Below the pieces are notes generated by a model. That model saw only the letters and a list, made by a program, of their open reading frames with translations. It made no database searches and had not been told where the DNA came from. Of a stretch of DNA of 64,000 nt, positions 1-7,842 are shown piece by piece (the stretch's first letter is position 1; every line of letters begins with the position of its first letter). Made by a program: the position numbers and the translations under genes. The stretch lies in assembly GCF_030369675.1 (NCBI RefSeq), contig NZ_CP128477.1, positions 124,001 to 188,000 on the forward strand, read 5' to 3'. The stretch comes from Peteryoungia algae (GTDB lineage: Bacteria > Pseudomonadota > Alphaproteobacteria > Rhizobiales > Rhizobiaceae).

Positions 1-231
1 CGTCACGTCATACCATCCCGCCTCCACATTTCCGTACCCGGCATCCCGGCGAAGCCCGTCCAGCACGGTTGAGCGGTTGCTGCTGGCCGCCTCGACGCTC
101 GGGCCCTGCAGGACAGGCGCGATCCCGTCAGCCAGATCCACAGCACCATTGCATCCGCCGAGACAGAGCGGAATCAGTGCAAAAGTGAAGCGTGCGCGCG
201 GTCGCGTGACCGCTCGAGAATGAGCCATCAT
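1..231 (-). CDS. Putative lipoprotein, partial (C-terminus beyond the window)
   Basis: An open frame runs from an ATG at 231 (a second ATG follows at 228) off the left edge, 77 codons. A GGGGGA ribosome site lies just upstream. The N-terminus is basic, followed by a short hydrophobic stretch and a lipobox LGGC at residues 24-27, so Cys27 is the expected lipidated residue and the protein would be exported and membrane anchored. The part after the Cys (start NGAVDLADGIAPVLQGP) is soluble and I do not recognise the family. Without the rest no function can be given. Confidence 0.6.
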   Translation of the reverse strand, partial: MMAHSRAVTRPRARFTFALIPLCLGGCNGAVDLADGIAPVLQGPSVEAASSNRSTVLDGLRRDAGYGNVEAGWYDVT

Positions 232-419
232 GTCCCCCAGACGCTGGCGTCAGCCCGCATCCATCTGCGTTTGTCTGAATGACAACCGCCACCGGAAGTG
301 GAGGATACATGAAGTTACACGCAAGTAAATACTGCGTGCATTTGTTGCGATTATGTAATCAAGGGTTGCATGCGCTTGCGCGGCCACGCAAAGGCAAAAA
401 CGGGTGTTATCTTCAGAGC

Positions 420-1982
420 TTACCGCTTCAGGCTGCCGAGAATCCCGCGCACCAGCGCCCGCCCGACGGATGACGCGACGGAGCGGGCCGCGCTCTTCAT
501 CGCAGCCTCGATGACGCTCTCGCGCTGATAGCCGGAGCGGCGCTTGGTCGTCGTGCGGCCGGAGGATGTCTCCGTCGGCTCGTCGCCGAAACCGGGAAGC
601 GTCCAGCGACCGGCAGCGCTGTCTCCGCCTGCTGCCTTCTCCTCCGCCGCCTGGCGCGCCGCCTCGGCATCGGCGGCCTTCTTCGCCCGCGCCATCAGGA
701 TCTCGTAAGCCGATTCCGAATCGAGATCGACGTCGTACTGCCCGGCGACCGGCGAGAGGTTCATCACCTTTTGACGTGTTGCATCGTCGATCGGCCCGAC
801 CTTGCCGGAAGGCGGACGGATCAGCGTGCGCTCGACCATGGAGGGAATGCCCTTGGCTTCGAGTGTGGAGACAAGCGCCTCGCCGATGCCGAGCTGGGAG
901 ATCGCATCGGCACAGTCGAAGGCCGGATTGGGCCGGAACGTGTCTGCCGCCGTCTTCACCGCCTTCTGCTCACGCGGCGTATAGGCACGCAGTGCATGCT
1001 GCACCCGGTTGCCAAGCTGGGCGAGCACGGTTTCGGGCACGTCGAGTGGGTTCTGCGTAACGAAGTAGACGCCGACGCCCTTCGAGCGGATCAGGCGCAC
1101 AACCTGCTCGACCCGCTCGAGCAGCACTTTCGGCGCATCATTGAAGAGAAGATGAGCCTCGTCGAAGAAGAAGACCAGCTTCGGCTTGTCGAGATCGCCC
1201 ACTTCGGGCAGTTCCTCGAACAGTTCCGAGAGCAGCCAGAGCAGGAAGGTCGCGTAAAGTCGCGGATTCATCATCAGCTTGTCGGCAGCCAGGATGGAAA
1301 TCGCACCGCGCCCGTCATTCGTCGTGCGCATGATGTCGGTGACCTTGAGCGCCGGTTCACCGAAGAAATTCTCCGCCCCCTGCTGTTCGAGGATCAGCAA
1401 GCCCCGCTGCAGCGTGGCGATCGATGCCTTGGAGATGAGGCCGAACTGGCTGGACAATTCCGTCGCATGCTCGGCCATATAGGTCAGAAGCGCCTGCAGA
1501 TCCTTGAGATCCATCAGCGGCAGCCCGCCTTCGTCGGCGATCTTGAAAGCGATGTTGAGCGCGCCTTCCTGGGCCTCCGAGGCATTCATCAGGCGCGACA
1601 GAAGCAGCGGCCCCATCTCGGCCACGGTGGTGCGCACCCGGTGGCCTTTCTCGCCGTAGAGATCCCAGAAGATGACGGGGAATTCGGCTGGCGCAAAATC
1701 AGTGAAACCGATCTGCTCCGCGCGCTGGGTGATCCAGTCCTTCGGTTCGCCCATGGCGGCAATGCCGGAGAGGTCGCCCTTGATGTCGGAGGCGAAGACC
1801 GGCACGCCGGCCTCGGAGAAGCTTTCCGCCAGCACCTGCAGCGTCACAGTCTTGCCGGTGCCGGTGGCCCCGGTCACGATCCCATGGCGGTTGCCGTATT
1901 TCAAAGCCAGATATTCGGCCTTGTTCAGGCTGTCGTCCGGATTGCGGCTGGTGCCGAGATAGAGCGAACCTTCTTGCAGCAT
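420..1982 (-). CDS. HerA/VirB4-like ATPase, DUF853 family (E. coli YjgR-like)
   Basis: 520-residue P-loop ATPase. The Walker A motif GATGTGKT is at residues 38-45 and a Walker B-type FFFDEAHLLF lies near residue 275, followed by a QNPLDVP segment typical of the HerA-like/DUF853 family. The C-terminal 60 residues are low-complexity and basic. The family is thought to be a DNA- or membrane-associated motor, but its cellular role is not established. I chose the ATG at 1982 (MLQEGSLYLG) because GGGAGA lies 9 nt upstream and related proteins begin with this motif; an ATG at 2006 would add 8 residues but has no good ribosome site. It is divergent from the small Gly-rich gene at 2223. Confidence 0.88.
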   Translation of the reverse strand: MLQEGSLYLGTSRNPDDSLNKAEYLALKYGNRHGIVTGATGTGKTVTLQVLAESFSEAGVPVFASDIKGDLSGIAAMGEPKDWITQRAEQIGFTDFAPAEFPVIFWDLYGEKGHRVRTTVAEMGPLLLSRLMNASEAQEGALNIAFKIADEGGLPLMDLKDLQALLTYMAEHATELSSQFGLISKASIATLQRGLLILEQQGAENFFGEPALKVTDIMRTTNDGRGAISILAADKLMMNPRLYATFLLWLLSELFEELPEVGDLDKPKLVFFFDEAHLLFNDAPKVLLERVEQVVRLIRSKGVGVYFVTQNPLDVPETVLAQLGNRVQHALRAYTPREQKAVKTAADTFRPNPAFDCADAISQLGIGEALVSTLEAKGIPSMVERTLIRPPSGKVGPIDDATRQKVMNLSPVAGQYDVDLDSESAYEILMARAKKAADAEAARQAAEEKAAGGDSAAGRWTLPGFGDEPTETSSGRTTTKRRSGYQRESVIEAAMKSAARSVASSVGRALVRGILGSLKR

Positions 1983-2177
1983 GCGGACGTGTCTCCCATT
2001 CGTCATCAGGACTTCAGTTTTCTCTTATAGGTGCAGTATCGGACATCGACAACGGTCGGATGTCCCGCCATGATGCAGGGGACCCGCTTCCGGATGGTCA
2101 GGCGGTCGCCCCTTCGGTCCCGGCAAATTTCACCGGCCCGAGCCGACAGGCGCTTGAGTTCGGAAACGACTTCCGTT

Positions 2178-2193
2178 ACGTTGACGTCAACGT
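2178..2193. promoter_or_regulatory. 16-bp perfect palindrome upstream of the Gly-rich protein gene
   Basis: ACGTTGACGTCAACGT is fully self-complementary and lies 29 nt before the ATG at 2223, between the divergent DUF853 and Gly-rich genes. Its position fits an operator for a dimeric regulator. No regulator gene is adjacent, so the ligand protein is unknown. Confidence 0.45.
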
Positions 2194-2222
2194 CAAAAAA
2201 ATGCCTCAGGAGGACTTCGAGA

Positions 2223-2615
2223 ATGAGCGAAATCGTCACCCGCATCGCCGACAGCGTCGGCATTTCCCCGGACAAGGCCGAAACGGCGCTGGGCATGATG
2301 CTCGGTTTCCTGCAGCGCGAAGCCGCTGACGGCCCGGTCGCCAAGATGATCGAAGCGATCCCCGGCGCCGCTGAACTGGTTGCCAAGCACAATGGCGAAG
2401 GTTCCGGCGGCGGCGGTCTGCTCGGTGGCCTGATGAGCGCCATCGGCGGCGGCGGCGTCATGGGTCTCGGCCAGCAGCTGATGTCTCAAGGGCTCGGCAT
2501 GGGCGAGATCTCCACCCTCGCCAAGGAAACCATGTCGGTTGCCCGCGAATATGCCGGTGCTGACGTGGTCGACGAGGTGGTCGCCTCCGTTCCGGGCCTC
2601 AGCCAGTTCGTCTGA
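2223..2615 (+). CDS. Small Gly-rich protein of unknown function
   Basis: 130 residues. Start ATG at 2223 has a strong AGGAGG 9 nt upstream; longer frames upstream lack this. The N-terminal 50 residues are helical (MSEIVTRIADSVGIS), followed by a Gly-rich stretch (GEGSGGGGLLGGLMSAIGGG) at about 58-80 and a helical C-terminus ending VPGLSQFV. It has no signal peptide or clear membrane segment. The pattern resembles DUF2267/DUF2780-type small proteins, but I cannot place it firmly. It is monocistronic, with a terminator directly downstream. Confidence 0.75.
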   Translation: MSEIVTRIADSVGISPDKAETALGMMLGFLQREAADGPVAKMIEAIPGAAELVAKHNGEGSGGGGLLGGLMSAIGGGGVMGLGQQLMSQGLGMGEISTLAKETMSVAREYAGADVVDEVVASVPGLSQFV

Positions 2616-2641
2616 GCCATCAGTCGTTGCAAAAGCAAATC

Positions 2642-2672
2642 AACCGTCGGATGCAGATCCGGCGGTTTTTTT
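2642..2672 (+). terminator. Rho-independent terminator
   Basis: An 11-bp stem with one G-T mismatch (2642-2652 pairing 2657-2667, AACCGTCGGAT/ATCCGGCGGTT), a 4-nt loop and a run of seven T follow the Gly-rich protein gene by 26 nt. Confidence 0.85.
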
Positions 2673-2955
2673 ATTGGCTCGCGGATCGGATTTATTGTTC
2701 CATTCCTGGAACATGAGAATGGGCTTGCATGGCATGGGCATCTGCACTGCCAGTCACCGGTCTGTACCATCCCAGAATTGGGGTGGCGCTGTATCGCAGG
2801 GCCTGTGAGCCATCGTGAATTCAATCAAATATTGTTTTCAGCGAAAAAAATTCGCGCATTGCGTTTGTTATTTGCGGCGAGACCATGCTGTCATTTAGCA
2901 GTCGTTAACATGAAGCGGGTTTGATTGATGCATGTATTCAAGGCGAGGGGCCAAC
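2673..2955. other. Intergenic region upstream of chemoreceptor; contains an 18-bp inverted repeat
   Basis: No supported gene. It holds TGTTCCATTCCTGGAACA at 2696-2713, a perfect 7-4-7 inverted repeat, and an AT-rich stretch at about 2820-2900 that probably carries the chemoreceptor promoter. Confidence 0.4.
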
Positions 2956-4644
2956 ATGCTGTCGAACTACCTGAACGCGAACAAGCTTGCCGATGACATG
3001 AGAGCCCTTTCCAAAGCGCAGGCGATGATCTCGTTCGCGCCGGACGGCACGATCCTCGAGGCAAACGAGAACTTCCTGAAGACCCTCGGCTACCGCCTTG
3101 AGGAGATCGTCGGAAAGCACCACCGCATCTTTTGCGACGAAGAACTCCGCCAGTCGCCAGATTATCAGCGGTTCTGGCCAGATCTCGCTGCGGGTCGTTT
3201 CCAGAGCGGCCAGTTCCGCCGCCAGAGCAAGGCCGGCGACGATGTCTGGATCGAGGCGACCTACAATCCGGTCTTTCATGGGGGCCGCGTGGTGCGAATC
3301 CTGAAGATCGCCTCCGACATCACCGCGAGCAAGATCGCCGCCTTGCATGACGGCAATCGCCTGCGGGCAATCGACCAGTCGCAGGCCATCATCGAGTTCG
3401 AGGTCGACGGTGCCGTCGTGCAGGCAAACGACAACTTCCTGAAGGCCATGGGCTATGACCAGGCCGAGATCATCGGCAAGCACCACCGCATGTTCTGCGA
3501 TCCCGCCTATGTCGACACTCCAGATTACGCTCGTTTCTGGGAGCGCCTGCGCGCCGGCGAATTCATCGCCTCCAATTTCGTCCGTTACGGCAAGGGTGGC
3601 CGCGAGGTGTGGATCCAGGCTGCCTATACGCCGGTCTTCAATTCGCGCGGCAAGGTCTACAAGGTGATCAAGGTGGCCACCGACATCAGCCCGCGCATGC
3701 GCGCCGTCAAGATCATCGGCCAGGCCATCAAGCGCCTTGCCGATGGCGATCTCACCGTCCGCCTCACCGAATCGCTTGATCCGGTGCTGGAGAACACGCG
3801 CCATGACGTCAACACAGCCGCCGAAGCGCTTGATCAGACCATGACCGGCATCGTGCGGGCGGCCCAGACCCTGTCTGAAAATGCCGCCGTCATCAGTGAG
3901 GTCTCCAACAGCATCGCTTCCAACGGCGAACGTCAGGCAGCGACGGTCGAAGAGACGGCAGCCGCTCTCGAAGAGATCAACCGCACGGTCAAGGACACGA
4001 CGACCCGCACACTCGATACCACCCGCCTTGTCGGCGAGACCCGCGCCAATGCCGAGGCCTCCGGCACGATCGTCACACAGGCGACCACGGCCATGGGCGA
4101 AATCGCCGGCTCATCGCGCGAGATTGAAAATATCATCGGCGTCATCGACGAGATCGCTTTCCAGACAAATCTGCTGGCGCTCAATGCAGGCGTCGAGGCG
4201 GCAAGGGCGGGAGAGGCGGGCAAGGGTTTTGCCGTTGTTGCCCAGGAGGTGCGTGAACTCGCCCAGCGCTCGGCCAGCGCCGCCAAGGATATCAAGGGTC
4301 TCATCGCCAAGTCCGCGGATGCTGTCCGCCATGGCGTCGCCCTCGTCGACAAGACGGGCCATGCGCTCGTGTCGATCGTCGATCAGGTTCAGGAAATCGA
4401 CGGCAACGTCGATGCGATCTCGGTCGCGGCTCGCGATCAGGCTCAGGGTATCGGCGAAATCAACGGCTCGATCAGCATGCTCGACAAGGTGACGCAACAG
4501 AGTGCGGCGACCGTGGAAGAGGCGAGCGCTGCCGCCAACTCCCTCGCCGACGGCGCAAGAGACCTCTACGGCCTCGTCTCCCGTTTCCAGACCTCGGCAC
4601 TGAAACCCGGTCAGATGCAGAACGCAGTGGGCCGGGCGGCCTGA
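2956..4644 (+). CDS. Soluble methyl-accepting chemotaxis protein with two PAS domains
   Basis: 562 residues, no membrane segments, so a cytoplasmic receptor. Two tandem PAS domains (about residues 18-112 and 135-235) share the motifs [16 protein letters not shown] and end in ...ATDIS-type caps. A short HAMP-like segment ([14 protein letters not shown], about 255-290) links them to the MCP signalling hairpin, whose tip [20 protein letters not shown] starts near residue 395. The protein would report an internal signal (redox, energy or a bound small molecule) to CheA/CheW. Start ATG at 2956 has GAGGGG upstream; an in-frame ATG at 2932 does not. The C-terminus (MQNAVGRAA) lacks the CheR-docking pentapeptide seen in its paralogue at 60486. 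Confidence 0.93.
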   Translation: MLSNYLNANKLADDMRALSKAQAMISFAPDGTILEANENFLKTLGYRLEEIVGKHHRIFCDEELRQSPDYQRFWPDLAAGRFQSGQFRRQSKAGDDVWIEATYNPVFHGGRVVRILKIASDITASKIAALHDGNRLRAIDQSQAIIEFEVDGAVVQANDNFLKAMGYDQAEIIGKHHRMFCDPAYVDTPDYARFWERLRAGEFIASNFVRYGKGGREVWIQAAYTPVFNSRGKVYKVIKVATDISPRMRAVKIIGQAIKRLADGDLTVRLTESLDPVLENTRHDVNTAAEALDQTMTGIVRAAQTLSENAAVISEVSNSIASNGERQAATVEETAAALEEINRTVKDTTTRTLDTTRLVGETRANAEASGTIVTQATTAMGEIAGSSREIENIIGVIDEIAFQTNLLALNAGVEAARAGEAGKGFAVVAQEVRELAQRSASAAKDIKGLIAKSADAVRHGVALVDKTGHALVSIVDQVQEIDGNVDAISVAARDQAQGIGEINGSISMLDKVTQQSAATVEEASAAANSLADGARDLYGLVSRFQTSALKPGQMQNAVGRAA

Positions 4645-4667
4645 GGGGGGCGAAAGGGATCGCCCTT

Positions 4668-5684
4668 TCACATCACCTCATGCGGCGTGGCGATAGCCAC
4701 CCGTGACGGGGCGATGCGGAAATCCTTCGGCAGCATGCGGTGATGTGCCATCACCATCTGGCAGGCGCTGCGGGCATCCTGGCGCAGGTCGTGGTGGATG
4801 ACGAAGGTCAGTTGTCCGCCTGCCAGCAGGGTGCGGTTTTCGGCATCGAGATCGTGGGCGGCAAAGACGTCGATCTTGCGATTCTCCTGCGCAAACGCTC
4901 TGAGGATCGCCCGGTTGCCGCCGCCGATCGAATAGACGGCGCGGATCTCGGGCTCGGCTGCGAGCGCCGCCTTCACCTGTTGCTCGGTCGTGCGATCGAC
5001 GCCGAAGCCTTCCGAAACGGTGACGGCTCCCAGATGCGGTGCATCCCGCTGCAGTGCATCGCAAAAGCCGCGCTCCCGCTCCTCTTCTCCTGCAAACCGG
5101 GCACTCGACAGCGTCAGCAGCACCTTGCCCCCGGCTGGCCCCGCCATGCGCGCCAGCAGATAGGCGACCGTTGCCCCGGCCACCCGGTTGTCCATGCCGA
5201 CATAGCCCAGGCGCACCGGCGCCGGCAGGTCGGTCACCAGCGTCACGACGGGAATGCCGCTTTGCATCAGCCCGCCCGCCATGTCGGCGACCGCCGGCGT
5301 CGAGGGCACTTTCAGCACCACGCCATGACTGCCGCGTCGGCGGATGCGCGCCAGGATCGCCAGAAGGTCGCGCTCCGCGAACGTATCGGCCACATGGAAG
5401 CGGGCCGACAGCGAGGCTGGCCGCAGGGCCGGCAGTTCCGCCTCGAAGGCGGCACGCACGGCATTGGAAAAGCGCTGCGGCGTTTCCATGACAACGTCGA
5501 TGACGAGCCGCCGCCCGGCGATGCGCGCCTGCGCATATTGCCGCTCGAGCTCGGCAATCGCCGCCTCGATGCGAAGCCCCGTCGCCTTGGCCACATGCGA
5601 GCGCCCATGCAGCGCCCGATCGACGGTGGCGAGGCTGAGACCGGACTGCAGGGCGATCTCCTTGAGCGGGAAGGGTGGGCGCAT
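4668..5684 (-). CDS. LacI-family transcriptional regulator
   Basis: 338 residues. The N-terminal helix-turn-helix LKEIALQSGLSLATVDRALHG (residues 7-27) and hinge are followed by a periplasmic-binding-protein-like effector domain (about 60-335) with the segment VFAAHDLDAENRTLL. It would bind DNA as a dimer and respond to a sugar or related small molecule. It is divergent from the dioxygenase/SDR pair with a 98-bp shared gap, so these genes are the likely target. The gap holds two direct copies of TTGAGGT (5695-5701 and 5706-5712), one helical turn apart. A possible ribosome site AAGG precedes the ATG. Confidence 0.9.
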   Translation of the reverse strand: MRPPFPLKEIALQSGLSLATVDRALHGRSHVAKATGLRIEAAIAELERQYAQARIAGRRLVIDVVMETPQRFSNAVRAAFEAELPALRPASLSARFHVADTFAERDLLAILARIRRRGSHGVVLKVPSTPAVADMAGGLMQSGIPVVTLVTDLPAPVRLGYVGMDNRVAGATVAYLLARMAGPAGGKVLLTLSSARFAGEEERERGFCDALQRDAPHLGAVTVSEGFGVDRTTEQQVKAALAAEPEIRAVYSIGGGNRAILRAFAQENRKIDVFAAHDLDAENRTLLAGGQLTFVIHHDLRQDARSACQMVMAHHRMLPKDFRIAPSRVAIATPHEVM

Positions 5685-5782
5685 GGTCAGAACCTTGAGG
5701 TGTTTTTGAGGTCTTTACCAGCTCATGTCTCGCGCGCGTCTTGTCTATGGTCAAGTCGGGAAAAGGATTTCGGGAGGAAGTC

Positions 5783-6976
5783 ATGGATGTCAGGATTTTG
5801 AGCAGCCGCAGACGCCAGAAGGTCTGGCTCGACACCCAGGCCGGAGACATCGAGCCGTTTCGCGCGCTCGTCGCGCAGGAAACCAATCCGGCAGATTGGC
5901 CTTTCGCCATGGGGGTGGAAAAGAATGTCCTGATCTACGACTGGGACACGGTGAACAGGCTGGCCCGCAATCCCGACAGCCGCCGCGAGTTGATGGCGGA
6001 ATGGGTCGAAGCCTTCTCGACCGGACCCGGGGTGATCGTCATCAGGGCGGCCATTGCCGATCATTCTGTGATCGATCGCGCCACCGAGGTCTTCAACGAG
6101 ATCGTCCAGGCGGAGAAGGAAGCGGGCAAGGCCGCCGCAGACCATTTCGCCAAGCCCGGCGCCAATGACCGCATCTGGAACGCGCTGCAGAAACACGCGC
6201 TCGCCGACCCCGACAATTTCGCCCGTTACTATGCATCGGATGCGATCGCCATGGCATCGGAAGCCTGGCTCGGTCGCGGCTACCAGATGACGGCGCAGAT
6301 GAACCGGGTCAATCCCGGCGGCAAGGCGCAGGTGCCGCATCGCGACTACCATCTCGGCTTCATGTCGCCGGAGCAGATGCAGGCCTATCCGGGCCACATC
6401 CACGCCATTTCGCCGGTGCTCACCCTGCAGGGTGCGGTCGCCCATTGCGACATGCCGGTCGAAAGCGGCCCGACGCTCTTTCTGCCCTATTCGCAGAGCT
6501 TCTTTGAAGGCTACCTCGCCTTCGGCCGGCCGGAATTCCAGGCCGTCTTTGCTGAACGGCATGTCCAGCTGCCGCTGTCCAAGGGCGACGCGGTCTTCTT
6601 CAATCCGGCGCTCATGCATGGCGCCGGCAACAATGTCTCCACCGATATCTGGCGCATGGCGAACCTCTTGCAGGTCTCCTCCGCCTTCGGTCGCGCCATG
6701 GAGACTGTCGATCGCGACGCCATGTGCAGGGCCGTCTATCCGGCGCTTCTGTCAGCCCGAAAATCAGGTTCGCTCAACCCGGACGAGATCACCAATGCCA
6801 TTGCGGCGACGGCAGAGGGATATGCCTTTCCGACCAATCTCGACAGTGATCCCCCGGTGGGCGGGCTTGCCCCGAAGACGCAGAACACCATGATGACGGA
6901 AGCGCTGCAGGCGGGCATGGAACCGGATGCCTTCGCAGCGCTCGTCGAGACAGAGGCTGCCAAGCGCAGGGCATGA
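5783..6976 (+). CDS. Phytanoyl-CoA dioxygenase (PhyH) family Fe(II)/2-oxoglutarate oxygenase
   Basis: 397 residues. The predicted iron triad is His186, Asp188 (motif PHRDYH) and His279 (LMHGAG), with Arg291 placed to hold 2-oxoglutarate, the usual PhyH layout. Such enzymes hydroxylate a carbon next to a carboxyl, CoA or small-metabolite group; the substrate here is unknown. Start ATG at 5783 is preceded by GGGAGGA; the frame is open further upstream but without a ribosome site. The stop codon overlaps the region of the next gene, an SDR, so the two enzymes probably act in sequence (hydroxylation, then oxidation of the alcohol), under the divergent LacI regulator. Confidence 0.88.
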   Translation: MDVRILSSRRRQKVWLDTQAGDIEPFRALVAQETNPADWPFAMGVEKNVLIYDWDTVNRLARNPDSRRELMAEWVEAFSTGPGVIVIRAAIADHSVIDRATEVFNEIVQAEKEAGKAAADHFAKPGANDRIWNALQKHALADPDNFARYYASDAIAMASEAWLGRGYQMTAQMNRVNPGGKAQVPHRDYHLGFMSPEQMQAYPGHIHAISPVLTLQGAVAHCDMPVESGPTLFLPYSQSFFEGYLAFGRPEFQAVFAERHVQLPLSKGDAVFFNPALMHGAGNNVSTDIWRMANLLQVSSAFGRAMETVDRDAMCRAVYPALLSARKSGSLNPDEITNAIAATAEGYAFPTNLDSDPPVGGLAPKTQNTMMTEALQAGMEPDAFAALVETEAAKRRA

Positions 6977-6984
6977 GGAAGACA

Positions 6985-7800
6985 ATGGGAAGACTGGACA
7001 ACAAGATCGCCGTCGTCACCGGCGGCACGCAGGGGCTCGGCGCGGAAGTCGCCCGCCTCTTCGCAGAGCGCGGCGCGAGTGGCCTCGTCATCTGCGGCCG
7101 CAGCCGCGACAAGGGCGAGGCAAAGGCGCGTGACATCACCGACCGCTATGGCATCCCGGTGCATTTCGTCGCCGCCGATCTGGGCAATGTCGCGGATTGC
7201 CGCCGGGTCATTGCCGCCGCCGACGAAACCTTCGGCCGCATCGATGCGCTGGTCAATGTCGCCGCCATCACCGATCGCGGCACCATTCTCGACACCGATG
7301 AGGCGCTGTTCGATCGCATGTTCGCCATCAACACCCGCGCGCCCTTCTTCCTCATCCAGGATGCGGTCAAGCTGATGCTGCGTGATGGCATCGAGGGCAC
7401 GATCGTCAACATCTCCTCCATGTCTGCAATGGCCGGCCAGCCCTTCATCGCCGCCTATTGCGCCTCCAAGGGCGCGCTCGACACGCTGACCCGCAATGTC
7501 GCCTTCGGCCTGCTGAAGAACCGCATCCGCTGCAACGCGCTCAACATCGGCTGGATGGCGAGCGACGGCGAAGACCGCATCCAGCGCGAATTTCACGGCG
7601 CGTCCTCGGACTGGCTGGAAAAGGCCGCCGCCCGCCAGCCTTTCGGACGGCTGGTCGACCCGGCCGAAGTTGCCCGTGCCTGTGCCTATCTGTCGTCGCA
7701 GGAGAGCGGCCTGATGACCGGCGCCACGATCAATTTCGACCAGTCGGTCTGGGGCGCCTACGAGGACAGCCCGCATCCGAAGGAGAAGATGACGCTCTGA
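6985..7800 (+). CDS. Short-chain dehydrogenase/reductase (SDR)
   Basis: 271 residues, classical SDR. The nucleotide-binding motif is TGGTQGLG (residues 12-19), the active-site Ser lies at 144/145 and Tyr158-x3-Lys162 (YCASK) completes the catalytic set; the usual NNAG is NVAA here. The C-terminal extension ends ...SPHPKEKMTL. It would oxidise or reduce a hydroxyl/keto substrate with NAD(P). I chose ATG at 6985 with GAGGAA just before it; an ATG at 6973 that overlaps the upstream stop would add 4 residues. It is translationally close-coupled to the PhyH gene. Confidence 0.9.
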   Translation: MGRLDNKIAVVTGGTQGLGAEVARLFAERGASGLVICGRSRDKGEAKARDITDRYGIPVHFVAADLGNVADCRRVIAAADETFGRIDALVNVAAITDRGTILDTDEALFDRMFAINTRAPFFLIQDAVKLMLRDGIEGTIVNISSMSAMAGQPFIAAYCASKGALDTLTRNVAFGLLKNRIRCNALNIGWMASDGEDRIQREFHGASSDWLEKAAARQPFGRLVDPAEVARACAYLSSQESGLMTGATINFDQSVWGAYEDSPHPKEKMTL

Positions 7801-7810
7801 GGAGAGGCGA

Positions 7811-7842
7811 GGGAGGTCGGGGCACCCCCGACCCGGCCTCCC
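7811..7842. terminator. Bidirectional hairpin between convergent genes
   Basis: GGTCGGGG/CCCCGACC forms a perfect 8-bp stem around a 3-nt loop, with an outer GGGAGG/CCTCCC pairing. It lies between the SDR gene and the convergent histidine kinase gene. There is no long T run. Confidence 0.5.

Noticed and set aside
309-473. A 54-codon frame with a GGAGG ribosome site on the plus strand.
   Set aside because: It overlaps the end of the DUF853 gene on the other strand and has no recognisable composition or conservation sign.
771-2030. Long plus-strand open frame opposite the DUF853 gene.
   Set aside because: It is the complement shadow of a GC-rich gene with clear Walker motifs on the minus strand.
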